Shown: positions 1 through 11,200 of the stretch, one piece after another
Layout: every line of letters begins with the position of its first letter
Numbering within the stretch: position 1 is the first letter of the stretch
From: Hsuehochloa calcarea
Taxonomy: Eukaryota > Streptophyta > Magnoliopsida > Poales > Poaceae
Assembly: GCA_036346395.1 (NCBI GenBank)
Contig: CM070609.1
Location: forward strand, 25,045,223 to 25,109,222
DNA length: 64,000 nucleotides
Direction: 5' to 3'
Notes under the pieces: generated by a model
Databases searched by the model: none
What the model saw: only the letters and a program-made list of their open reading frames with translations
What the model was told of the DNA's origin: nothing
Program-made: the position numbers and the translations under genes

Positions 1-204
1 CATTCTTATTTTTTCTGCAAAATTCATTTAAGTATAATATTTGTAGGAATTTTTTAATATAGAAAATGAGGTACAAACATTATGAAATTTTTTCAGACTC
101 CTTACATAGTGAAATTGATTGTGTATTTTTATAAAATTTTATTTGCTCTGAAATTATCTCGACAAATTAAGGCTTTATGTCTCGAAAATTAGAGGTCGTA
201 ACCA
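1..204. other. AT-rich left edge, no gene seen
   Basis: This is AT-rich sequence with no open frame of note and no recognisable motif. It leads directly into the degenerate repeat array that starts near 205, so it may be part of the same mobile element. Confidence 0.3.
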
Positions 205-655
205 ACATATAAAATTTCAGAGGATTGTTTGCCAAATCCTACCGCGATAGAGAATTGGTTGCTTATTGGCTGCCATGGCAGAGGCTTGTGTGCCTAAATC
301 CTACCGCGACAGAGAATTGACTGCTCATTGACTGCCACGGCAGAGGATTATGTGCCGCGGTAGAGAATTGTGTGCCGTGGCAGAGGATTGTGTGCGCAAA
401 TCCTACTGCAACAGAGAATTGGCTGCTCATTGGCTGCTACGGCAAAGGATTGTGTGCCGCGGTAGAGGATTGTGTGCCAGGGCTGAGGATTGTGTGCCCA
501 AATCCTACGCGACAGAGAATTGGTTGCTCATTGGCTGCCATGGCAGAGGATTGTGTGCCGTGGTAGAGGATTGTGTGCCATGCCCAAATCCTACCGCGGC
601 AGGGGATTAGCCGCGCAAATCCTACCACGGCAGAGAATTGGCTGCCATGGTAAAA
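205..655. repeat. Degenerate higher-order tandem repeat (GCCGCGGTAGAGGATTGTGT type)
   Basis: A roughly 21-bp unit (CCGCGGTAGAGGATTGTGTG and variants) recurs many times. It is grouped into a higher-order unit of about 65-105 bp that begins CAAATCCTACCGCGACAGAG and continues GAATTGGTTGCTCATTGGC; copies start near 231, 295, 398, 500 and 585. Parts of the unit are complementary to each other (AATCCTACCGCGGC against GCCGCGGTAGAGGATT), so the array can fold back. The short frames across it are periodic and Cys-rich only because the DNA is repetitive. It adjoins the AACCGTCTGTGAT palindromes, and together they look like the subterminal region of a class II element. Confidence 0.6.
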
Positions 656-690
656 TCACAGAGAAATTTCAAGCCATGGTAAAATCTAAA

Positions 691-857
691 ATCACAGACG
701 GTTCTTAATACAAACCGTCTGTGATGAGATACTTATCACTGACGATTTGTATTTAGAACCGTCTGTGATGACATGCTTATCACAGACGGTTCATGATAAG
801 AACCGTCTGTGATATATCATCACAGATGGTTTTTTTTGTATAAAACCGTCTATGATA
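691..857. repeat. Four palindromic ATCACAGACGGTT...AACCGTCTGTGAT units
   Basis: Four consecutive inverted-repeat units of about 35 bp lie at 691-725, 735-769, 779-812 and 818-857. Each has ATCACAGACGGTT (or a near variant) at one side and AACCGTCTGTGAT at the other. Motif arrays of this kind are typical of subterminal, transposase-binding regions of grass CACTA elements. No CACTA terminus is visible, so the element type is inference. Confidence 0.6.
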
Positions 858-1600
858 CTTTTGTTTTGTTGGGCGGGAAAACAAAAATTTGGACTTAATA
901 GGCAGGCTGCAGAATTTTTTTTATATTAATAGAGGCCTCCATCTCCTCCTTTGCCATCTCCTCCTTTGTCATCTCCATCTCCTCCTCTGTCATTTCTTCT
1001 CTACCATCTCCATCTCACCCTGACTTTGCACTCCGATCTCCTCCGAATTCGTCGCCCGCGGTCTCCTCCACCTCGCCTCAGCCTCATCGTCGCCGACCTC
1101 CCCAGCCTCCATGTAGTTTTGCATGTAGGCAACTGTGGACTGTCTGTAGTTCTATGTACATATGGAAGTATTAGTTCTATGTACATACGGAAGTATTCTT
1201 TGATTGTCTACGACTGCATGCATCAGGCGAAGTCTACGTTTCCACACCACCGATCGGAACACTAGCGATTAAGTAGCAACAAATCACAGTACGAAACCGG
1301 TCTCTCAGCGCCAGCACCGCTTTTTTTTTTTTTTTTTTGCAGCACGTACGACAGTTCAACAAGCTAGCATCGCCACCGGCTTGACAAAAGCTACTGGGAC
1401 CTAACTCTGCACGGCCTTTTCTTTCCTCCATCTCGCGATCGATCGATCGTCGATGGACGTTTACCGAACCGGTCAGACCAGTCTCGATGTTTCACGGGCT
1501 GTTTCACGTCACGTCGTACAAAACCTGTAGGAAACGTACCGCGTGCATTAATTGCATCTTGTATAGGTCCGTCCCATCGACAGTGCTTTCGCCTATCTTG
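858..1600. other. Non-coding, possible decayed transposon leader
   Basis: A GGCGGGAAA stretch is followed by ATATTAATAG (near 922) and then by CT-rich, repetitive CATCTCCTCCTTTG sequence. This resembles a decayed promoter and leader of a transposase gene. An 18-base T run lies at about 1320. Short frames in CT-rich sequence show no protein family I recognise, and I see no gene. Confidence 0.3.
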
Positions 1601-1602
1601 AC

Positions 1603-1790
1603 TCATCACGGTAGTCGACGCACCTTGTAGCAATTGCACACGATCGATCATGCTTTTACGAATCCTGAAGCGAGTGAAGAGTCATCACGGTCGTCGACGT
1701 CCGGCCACATCCGTGTAGCAATTGCACACGCTCGATCGTGTTTTCGCGAATCTTGAAGCAAGTCAAGAGTCATCACGGTCGTACGTCGGC
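1603..1790. repeat. Tandem repeat of about 85 bp, two copies plus a partial
   Basis: The block CATCACGGT(A/C)GTCGACG...GTAGCAATTGCACACG...GAATC(C/T)TGAAGC occurs at about 1604 and again at about 1683. A third partial start, CATCACGGTCGTACGTC, lies at 1772. No coding role is seen. Confidence 0.55.
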
Positions 1791-2640
1791 ACACGACCTC
1801 GTCCGGTCCGGACTGAGTTTATCAATTCCATTCTCGTATCAGCTGGAATGGCAAAATATATTATACCGGCATCCAAAATGACACATATCAAGTTCAATCA
1901 TGTACCGGCATCAATATCGATCAATACTGATTATTCCAATCATTCCGGCAATTCCAGTACTGAGCATAATTGAAGTGACGACTCCTTTGAATTAGGCCAA
2001 AGGACCAGCCCAATACTACTTCTTCGGTAGGTGAAATTATGTTAGACTAGTATGCTGACTATGGTAAAATATACGAAGTTATAAACTCATATTGTATTAT
2101 TTAACTACGTACAACCTTTGTGTTTATAAACTTAGTGAACTATGTGTCATTTTTACCATGTGATTATGTATTTAAGTGAGATTTTAAGTGAAATTATGTA
2201 CGTGTGTGCGTGTGTATATATAGGAAGCATATTTGCTACTCCCAGATGCAGTTACTACTCCTATTATACCAATCGTTCATCTATCTCTGATACTACAAAA
2301 TTGGTTAAATACACTCCATATCGATCGCTTGCAACCTGCTAACGAAATTTATTGCCCTTGCAAAACAGAATCAATCAAGTCCTGGATACTACGTAATCTT
2401 TGACGTATAAGCCGGCGTTGCTTAGTCTTTGATGTTTTCTACGTGAGGCGATTGTTGATTAACTGCCGTGGAGCTTGCCATTGAATACCTGCCGTGGAGC
2501 ATCCAGTGATTACGTAAATTCCATTGAGTTACGTTCGTCATCCTCAAACTAGACCGTGGGGCAGGTATGGAACAACGTATATTCATGGGTTTCATCACGG
2601 CAAGGATCAAGATGGCTCTAACCAATCATACGTGTATATG
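1791..2640. other. Intergenic, no gene seen
   Basis: The sequence is mixed AT-rich with only short unrelated frames. The phrase CTGCCGTGGAGC occurs at about 2462 and 2492 and again at about 3408, which suggests a dispersed repeat, but no element ends are visible. Confidence 0.3.
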
Positions 2641-2835
2641 TATGTATACCTAAGGGAGTATTTTGGTACATGTATTTAGATAGTATGTATACCTCGGAAG
2701 TATGTTAGTACATGTAATTGGGGAGTATATACATGTACTTAGTGTTGGGGAGTATTGTAATACATGTACTTAGGTAGTATGTATACCTTGAGAGTATGTT
2801 AATACATGTAATTGGGGAGTATATACACCTATGAT
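2641..2835. repeat. 94-bp tandem repeat, two copies plus a partial
   Basis: Copies beginning TATGTATACCT start at 2684 and 2778 (period 94), with a partial copy from 2641. Units contain GTACATGTAATTGGGGAGTA. It is AT-rich and non-coding. Confidence 0.6.
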
Positions 2836-3530
2836 AATATATTAGTGCATCTGTACATGGATTTGGGATGCAAAGAGTATTTCACGTATGAATATACTTA
2901 TGGAGTATGTTGATTGGTTCTCATGCGTGGCTCTCGTCCATATGCGTTAATTTTTTTTAAATTAATTCTCCGTCCTTGCAAATTAGACAACATAATCACA
3001 TGTTCATAATGAATGAGGGTATGCCAATATGATAGGAATTAAAAAGAAGTATGTTCACGACTCACGGTGGAAAAGGGTATGTAGACAAGAAATCAAAAGA
3101 AGTATAATACATATGCTTGGAAAAGAAGTACATTCGGAAGTGAGTATATGCACACAAGAAATACTGAAACAAACTGGGGCACCACTAGCGTCTTGTACAT
3201 GTGACGTTCTCGTTGGATGAAAGAAAACAGATGCATGTGCATGCATGTACGTAGGTTCTATAAAGTATGTCATGATACCACTGTTCATTCCCATTACATA
3301 TACAGCCCGGCAATATCAAAAAAAGGAAAGCTCTTAGTGGGTCGAGGAAAGCTCAAAATTCCGAAAATCTAAAAAAAAAAAACTACTAGAAAGTTAGCTA
3401 TGATTAACTGCCGTGGAGCATTTAGATCGGTCTCTCTCTTATCCATGATTTTCATAATGCACGAATCTCATCGAGATTAAAAGATGGGTAGAGAGAGAGA
3501 GAGTAATTATACCTAAGAGTCGTCCGTTTC
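2836..3530. other. Intergenic, no gene seen
   Basis: AT-rich sequence with a short GA microsatellite near 3490. The two overlapping frames at 3029-3294 (one per strand) show no recognisable domain. Confidence 0.3.
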
Positions 3531-3877
3531 GTACTCCCGGGAGTACGTACTCCCACTTTGAATATACTATTTAAATAAATATATTATACTTCTGTATCAT
3601 TTTCAGTATACTTAAATACCAATTATAAGATACTCCAATACGACTTGATTGAAAAAATTTTATTGGAGTCCTTTATTTTTGCTATATACCTTTTTTCACA
3701 TATAAAAGAAGTATATACACAAATTTAGCTATAAAAGGTGGACTTTAATGATTTTTTTTTTCATAGAACTCACTTTGGGGTATCTTATAATTATTATTGG
3801 AGTATGCTCAAATAAATAAAGAGATATCATTATACGATTTAAGTAGTATATGAGAAGTGAGAGTACGTACTCCCAGG

Positions 3878-3882
<5 letters not shown>
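3531..3882. mobile_element. 352-bp foldback MITE
   Basis: The left end GTACTCCCGGGAGTACGTAC (3531) is matched at the right end (to 3882) by its reverse complement, with about 2 mismatches in the outer 28 bp. The similarity continues inward over most of the element (TAATTATAAGATAC and ATACTCCAAT appear in both arms), so the whole unit can fold into a hairpin. The outer 24 bases are themselves partly palindromic. No clear target duplication is visible: the flanks are GTTTC and TATAT. The superfamily is therefore not assigned. Confidence 0.65.
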
Positions 3883-3920
<38 letters not shown>

Positions 3921-4331
3921 CATATTTAGTGCTAATGGGTAATTCAGTGCTAAGGTGCTAATACCAATCTTGACCGTTGGATCTGCATCTTGACCGTTAG
4001 AGGTGGGAGCATACATGGTGTTTAATGGAGACGCATTAATGAAGGTGCATTGAAGATGGGAGCATGCAAAGCGATTAAATGATTTAGAATATATATATAT
4101 ATATATATATATGGGAACGTATTTAGTGCTAATGGGTAATTCAGTGCTAAGGTGCTAATACCAATCTTGATCGTTGGATCTGCATCTTGACCGTTAGAGG
4201 TGGGAGCATGCATGATGTTTAATGGAGACGCATTAATGAAGGTGCATTGAAGGTAGAAGCATGCAAAGTGATTAAATGGTTTAGAGGTGGGAGGCCGCAT
4301 TAATCTTAATTGTTCAATTCAGATTTAACGA

Positions 4332-4392
<61 letters not shown>
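3883..4392. repeat. TA microsatellites flanking a 172-bp direct duplication (period 197)
   Basis: Two near-identical copies at 3918-4089 and 4115-4286 (ATTTAGTGCTAATGGGTAAT... to ...GATTTAGA) are each preceded by a (TA)n run at 3889-3916 and 4090-4112. A third, longer (TA)n run lies at 4336-4392. The arrangement fits slippage or unequal exchange between the microsatellites. The minus-strand frame across it is only the duplication read through. Confidence 0.7.
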
Positions 4393-4394
<2 letters not shown>

Positions 4395-5271
4395 TACGTG
4401 AAAAAAAGACTGAGTGTATTTCATACCAGGCGAAATAGCCTAATTCACGACCATGGTCTAAAGCGCATGCTTCGATGCGTCAATTTATTGCCGGTTGCTC
4501 CCTTCAACATTTGCAGCGACTTGGACGGGTAGGAACCGGTTCCGTGCATTGCCGGGACGGGAGACACGACGCACGCGCACGGTTTTGTCCGAGTCGGCGT
4601 TAGCAGAGGAGAGGAGACCGAGTTCTTAGGTACAAATCCTGAACCTACCACTGTTCTCTGCATGTTCAGAGCCTCGGAGTCTATGTACTAGGTCCAGCCA
4701 TTCAAGTCCAATCATTTGAACAGTTCCTCGGAAGTCGGAACATTCAGGCTTTCCTTCCACATGTCAATGTTTCTCACGTAAGAGGTTTCTAAGCACGAGT
4801 TTGACAATGGAGAAAATGCTGACCACCGAGCTTGTCCTTGCCGGATATACGGCTCAATAAACATGCTCAGCACACGTAAGATCAAGATTCAAGATGTTCC
4901 TAAAAAAAAATTCTCAAAATTTATCAGATTACATGCTCAGAGTTCAGTGCAACACTATTATTCGCTACATCACATCCTCTCAAAGAAAACAAACTGATAC
5001 GTTACAGGGGAGCAACTAACGGTGTATAGGAGGCAACATGCACGATTACATGTGGTCTGGATTTCATGCCATGTGCTGTCCACTCATCGGTGAGTTGCTT
5101 CACCTCTCCTTCAGCAATAGAATAGAATCCGTACAGGAGGAACGGTGTAAATGCCAGAATGAAAAATGGCAACTCATTACTGACTAGAGTAATCAACTAA
5201 TGCCGGTAGCCAATTAGCGGGACACTGTTGCATCCAGCTATAATACGCGGCCTTGGATAGCGTCAATGGAG
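4393..5271. other. Probable 3' UTR and downstream spacer of the minus-strand methyltransferase gene
   Basis: There are no recognisable protein motifs here. The part next to 5272 should contain the 3' UTR of the minus-strand RNA methyltransferase gene. On the minus strand a candidate near-upstream signal AATAAT lies at about 4959-4964. The short minus frames at 4445-4663 and 5002-5196 match nothing I know. Confidence 0.35.
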
Positions 5272-8200
5272 CTACTCGACCTCCTTAACATCCGAAATCT
5301 CCATGTCTGATGCTTTGCTTTCAGGCACAAGTTCTGGATCGGCTGTCTCTGTGCCACAATCAGGCTGCTCGTCTGATCCATCAATCTTCAGGTTGAGTTT
5401 CACATCATCCACTTTGGGGACTTCGAGCCCAAAACGTAATGAAATCCTCTCAAGCAGCTCTTTCCCATCTAGGGGAGAAACCATGACACATAAATTGGTC
5501 TTACCTTTCCAGCAAACAATGGCGATTGCAGAGGAATCCATGGCTATGGAATCTATATCCGAATGCCCTGAAATATTTAAAAAGATGTTTAGTTGTTATC
5601 AAAGTTGTGACAAAAGCTTAGAATAGGAATGTAATATTACCTTCACGTAATACTAAGACACAGCAACCCGGCAACAAAGCTGAAGCTTCCTCACCGAATT
5701 TTGCATCCACAAAATCAGGAAATTTAATAGTTCTGTACTGTAAAAGGTGCTGGAAATCAATTGCAGATGTGTATAGAATCTGTTTGGTGATGTATGGAAG
5801 CAGCAGTGGCAAACCCTCCGAAGATAACCTAAATGTGCATGGTGAGCCGTCCTTTGATGACTGTCTTTCCTGAAAAAGTGCAAGAATATTAGAGTGTAGC
5901 ATTGTCAAAGTCTCTTCTGAAAAAAAAACTCGAATCAATAAATAACAGAAATTAATGGGGCACTTACAAATATCTTTAGGCCAAGTGAGGTAATCTTCAG
6001 CCGCTCACCAACTTTTACATTGAGCTCCAAAACTTCTTGCGCTGATCTCGACACGTAGTATATTCTCTTAACATGACTAGCATCAGGATTCCTAGTCACA
6101 AGATGACCTTCAAGTGGAAATGAATCCTTGATACCATAGAAAGAAACTATACTTCTGATTGTTGGTTCATCTTTGAAAAATATCACAGGATCAACCCCTC
6201 TCCACCTGCCTTGGTTCTGCAGCTTCCTGCTCCTATCACTTGGTCCTGCTTGACCATTTTCTGCCTCATTGACAATCCCCTTAACTTCCTCTGCGCTTTT
6301 ATTGTTTGAAGTTCCTTTATCCATGTCTCCATTTTGTTGTCCATCCGGAACATCGCCATCATCAACCCCTTCCTGATGCACTGGAATTTCTTCAGATAGC
6401 ACCTTATCTGATCCTAGACATTTCTCGAGTTTCTCAGCCCTGCCTTTCGAGATAACATGCTCACTTTTTATCACTTCTACCACCTGGCTCTCTGAAAAGA
6501 TGTTAATGTCTAGTTTATACTTGAGCAGTAAGAAGTGTTAAGAGTATTGTATATTCTACATTTCTCTCTCTTAGCCCATGTGGCCCTTGTAGCCCATGAG
6601 GCCCATGTATCTTCTATATATATCTTCTTCATCAATGAATAACATGAAAAGTTGTGAATAGCAAACCCTAGCTTTCATTATTTTAACATGGTATCAGAGC
6701 ACAGTTTATCCAAACCCTAATCCTAACCCTAATCCTATCACTGCTTCTGCCGCCGCCGCCGGTCGGAGACGACGCCGCTCGTCTTCATCATCGCGTGTTC
6801 ATCATGTTCGGAGACGACGCCGCCCGTCTTCATCATCGCGTGTTCATCTTCGCGTGAAATACGCCGCCGCCGCCTTTTCCTCCGCGTCACCGCAGTATCT
6901 CCAGTCTTCACCGCCCGGAGTTCTCCCGCCCGCGCCATCTCCAGTCTTCACCGCCCGTGATATCTCCAGTCTTCACCGCCCGTGCACTTCCGCCCGGAGT
7001 CCGCGCCTCTCCATCGCCGCCGCTGAGCATCTCCATCGCCCGGTCCGCGCCACCGCAGTATCTCCAGTCTTCACCGCCCGGAGTTCTTCCGCCCGGAGAC
7101 CGCGCCGCTCCATCGCCGCCGCTGAGCATCTCCATCGCCCGGTCCGCGCCTCTCCATCGCCGCCGCTGAGCATCTCCATCACCCCGCCGCTGAGCATCTC
7201 CATCACCTGACTGAGAAGCCGCAGCCATCGCCCGGAGTCCTTCCGCCTGGAGCTCGCGCCCGGGTCTGCTTCGCCTTTGGTCTTCACCGCCCGGAGATCT
7301 TCACCGCCCGGAGTTTGCTTCTTGGCACTGCTCTGCCTCATGGTGTCCCTCAGGTAGTCTGCTTCTTGGCATAGTATCCAAACCGCCTGGAGATCCAGCC
7401 TTGGTATCCAGCACCGAGAGGTGCTCTGCCTCTTTAGTACTGTTGATCAGTACTACTTCTGCTGATCTGCTACTATTGCTACTGTGATTGGTATTGTTGT
7501 GTGGTATGGCTAAGTCCGACTCGATGTTTGGGGGCAGTTCATCTCTAGTGTTTACAGATATCAAGCTTGATGGGTTGAATTACCGAGCATGGGCCTTCTC
7601 AGTCAAGACTACTCTTAGGGGTTATGGTTTGGCCTCTCATTTGACTGATGATCCTCCTGATCCGAAGACAGTTGATGCTGAGTGTTTAAAGGCTTGGCAT
7701 AAAGAAGATGATCGTGTCATGACCGGAATTGTGCTGAGTGTTGATGTTTCTCTGCGAATGAGTCTTGAGTATCATACTTCAGCCAAGCAAATGTGGACAT
7801 ACTTTGAGAAGAGATATGTTCAGTCCAGTGGAGCTCTTCGCTTCACATTGCTCAAGAACATTCATAGTCTTCAGCAGCAGCCTGATCAGTCAGTGGAGGA
7901 ATATTACAATGCTTTCACTCACATCACCGGTCCTCTAGAGTCTATGACACCGAAGGCTGCTGTTGCCTGTCAGTCTTGTGCTGCTAAAGATGAGTATGCT
8001 CAGCAGACGCTCATGTATCAATTTGTGATGGGGCTTCGATCGGAGTTTGAGCCTGTTCGTACTCAATTGCTCAACTATCCCACTCCACCGACTTTGACTG
8101 CGGCGCTCTCTAGTTTGATTGCAGAAGAGACGCGTCTTCATTCTCTTATGCCTGTCTCAGGATCCTCACCACATGCTGTTCTGAGTCTCTCACAGCGGTC

Positions 8201-11200
8201 TGGATCTACCAGAGCGACACCCACAGGAGTGTTGGTTTGTTCCCATTGCAAGAGGACTGGTCATCATGTTGACAAATGTTTCAAGTTACATCCAGATCAG
8301 CTTATTGCCTATCGTGCTAGACAGCCATTTGACCGTCGTCGTGGAGCACCTACTGGGCCTTCCAGAGCACTCATCGGGCGATCCATCGCGACACATCCAC
8401 ATCTACTGTGACTTCTGGATCAGTGTCTGCTATGACATCAGTTGCACCTTCTGCTTCTAGTGCTGCTCATCCTTGGATTCTGGATTCAGGTGCTTCGTTT
8501 CATGTCACATCCGAACCGCCTCTCGCCTTGTTGCTCGTAGGCCCTTGACTGATGCATCCTATGTTCACACTGCTGATGGTACACCTTGCCCTATTACCCA
8601 TCAGGGCATTCTCTCTACATCTTGCTTCTCTGTTCCTGATGTGTCTTTTGTTCCTCAGCTATCTATGAATCTTCTATCTGTTGGTCAACTAACTGATATG
8701 AACTGTTTCATTGGATTTGATGATTCTTCTTGTTTCATTCAGGATCGTCAGAGCAGAAGAGTGATTGGTTCTGGCCATCGCCGTAGAGGCTCTCCCAGTC
8801 TCTATGTCTTGGACATCTTACATCTTCCTTCTACCAGTACGTCGAAGGCCTTGGTGTCTTCTGCTATGTCTTCATCTCAGTCTCCTGTTGGGTCTTCCTT
8901 CAGCAAGTGGCATCATCGACTTGGTCATCTTTGTGGAGCTCGCCTCACCACTTTAGTTCACCAGGTTCCTTAGGTCATGTCACTGTTGAGTCTAGTTTTC
9001 ATTGTACTGGTTGTAAGTTGGGAAAACAACTACAACTTCCATATCCCAGTAGTACCTCTCAGTCTTCTGATCTTTTTGATTTGGTGCATTCAGATGTATG
9101 GGGTCCATCTCCTTTGCTTCGAAGGGTGGTCATAGTTATTATGTCATATTTATTGATGATCACTCGATATACTTGGATCTATTTTATGAAACATCGTTCT
9201 CGGTTGATTTCCATTTATCGCCTTTTGCTAAGATGGTTCATACACGCTTTCTTCTTCCATTCGTGTTTTCCGTTCTGACTCTGGAGGCAAGTATCTTTCC
9301 TCAGCCTTTCGTCAGTTTCTTTCTTCTGAGGGTACTCTTCCTCAGCTCTCGTGTCCCGGCACATGCTCGAATGGTGTTCTTGGCGCAAACACCGTCACAT
9401 CATCGAGATCGCCGCGCTCTTCTCATTTCCTCCTTTGTCCCCTCACTGGGGAAGCGGTCTCTGACAGCCTATCTTATTAACCGTCACCTCTTCTAAACTT
9501 GAGGCAAGTGTCCCGGTGAGGTCTGTCTGAGCACACCGCCACTATTCTCATCTTCGCGTTTTTGGTTGTGTCTGCTATGTCCTTCTAGCACCTCGTGAGC
9601 GCACAAAGCTGAGCCCTCAGTCAGTTGAGTGTGTTTTTCTAGGATACAGTCCTGAGCATAAGGGTTATCGTTGCTATGATCCTCAAAGACGTCGCATTCG
9701 CATCTCTCGTGATGTGACTTTTGATGAGGATGTCCTTTCTTTCATCATTCTTCTCCACATCCCACTTCTTCTTCCACAGATTCCACTTCCTTTTGTGTCT
9801 ACCTCCCATTCATTCTCCGGATACACCTTCTCCAGATACACCTTCTCCACGATTTCACCTTCTCGTACCTTCTCCACCACTCCACCGCTTCTAACACTTC
9901 CACTCTTCCTTCCACTATAGTCGCCGACAGAGAGTTCCTTCGATACTCTGTCCCCTCTCCTCACCGATCCTCCGGCCAGTACCATCGACTCTGACGATCG
10001 TTCTACTACATCACGATATGCCCTACGTGATCGTTCTTCTATTCGAGCACCGAGAGATGGGGTTTTTCGTGCAGTCACGATGAGTCGAGCCGAGTACCTA
10101 TCGGGAGGTCACGGTGTACTGAGTGGCGATTGGCTATGACAGAGGAGCTCACAAAGATTAGAGTGCACGGGCACTTGGGAACTTGTTCCGCTACCGTCTG
10201 GAGCTGTTCCTATCACTTGCAAGTGGGTGTACAAAATAAAGAACAAATCAGATGGGTCAGTAGAGCGATACAAGGCTCGTCTTGTTGCAAGAGGTTTTCA
10301 GCAGGCTTATGGTCGAGATTATGATGAGACTTTTGCTCCAGTTGCTCATATGACCACAAATCAGTACTTTTATTGCGATTGCGAATACGCACATGGACTA
10401 TATCTCAGATGGATGTCAAGAATGCTTTTCTTCACAGTGACCTACATGAGGAGGTCTATATGCAGCCACCCCCAGGAGTTGAGACTCCTACAGGCTATGT
10501 TTGTCGCCTTAGGCGTGCTCTATATGGTCTCAAGCAGGCTCCTCGCGCTTGGTTCGAGCGTTTCAGTTCTGTGATTCGAGCTGCTGGTTTCATTTCGAGT
10601 GAGCATGACCCTGCTCTATTTGTTCACACTTCTCAGCGAGGTCGTACTTTGCTTCTTCTGTATGTAGATGATATGTTGATCACGGGAGATGACATGGACC
10701 ACGTGGTTTTTGTCAAGAAGAAATTGAGTGAACAATTTATGATGTCCGATTTGGGAAAATTGAGCTATTTTCTAGGAATTGAGGTTCATTCTGATGGTGA
10801 TGGCTACTATCTCTGTCAGCATCGCTATGTTCAGGATCTACTTGCTCGATCTGGGATGACTGATACTCGTACTGCTGCCACACCCATGGAGCTTCACTTG
10901 CAGCTTCGACCTACAGACGGTGTACCCCTGACAGATTCTTCTCGCTATCGTCAGCTTGTTGGGAGCCTTGTCTATCTCACAGTAACCAGGCCAGACATTG
11001 CTCATGCTGTTCATGTGCTCAGCCAGTTTGTCAGTGCTCCCACCTCAGTTCACTATAGTCATGTTCTTCGTGTCTCGAGATACTTGAGAGGAACCGCTTC
11101 GGACGTCATTCTATGCGATTCGAGTCGGCTCGGCTCCACGCTTACTCGACTCTACTTGGGCGAGTGATCCTGCGATCGCCGATCACATCGACTATTGTAT

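Noticed and set aside
350..708. Cys-rich short open frames at the left edge
   Set aside because: They are read from a degenerate tandem repeat in several overlapping frames. Periodicity explains the composition.
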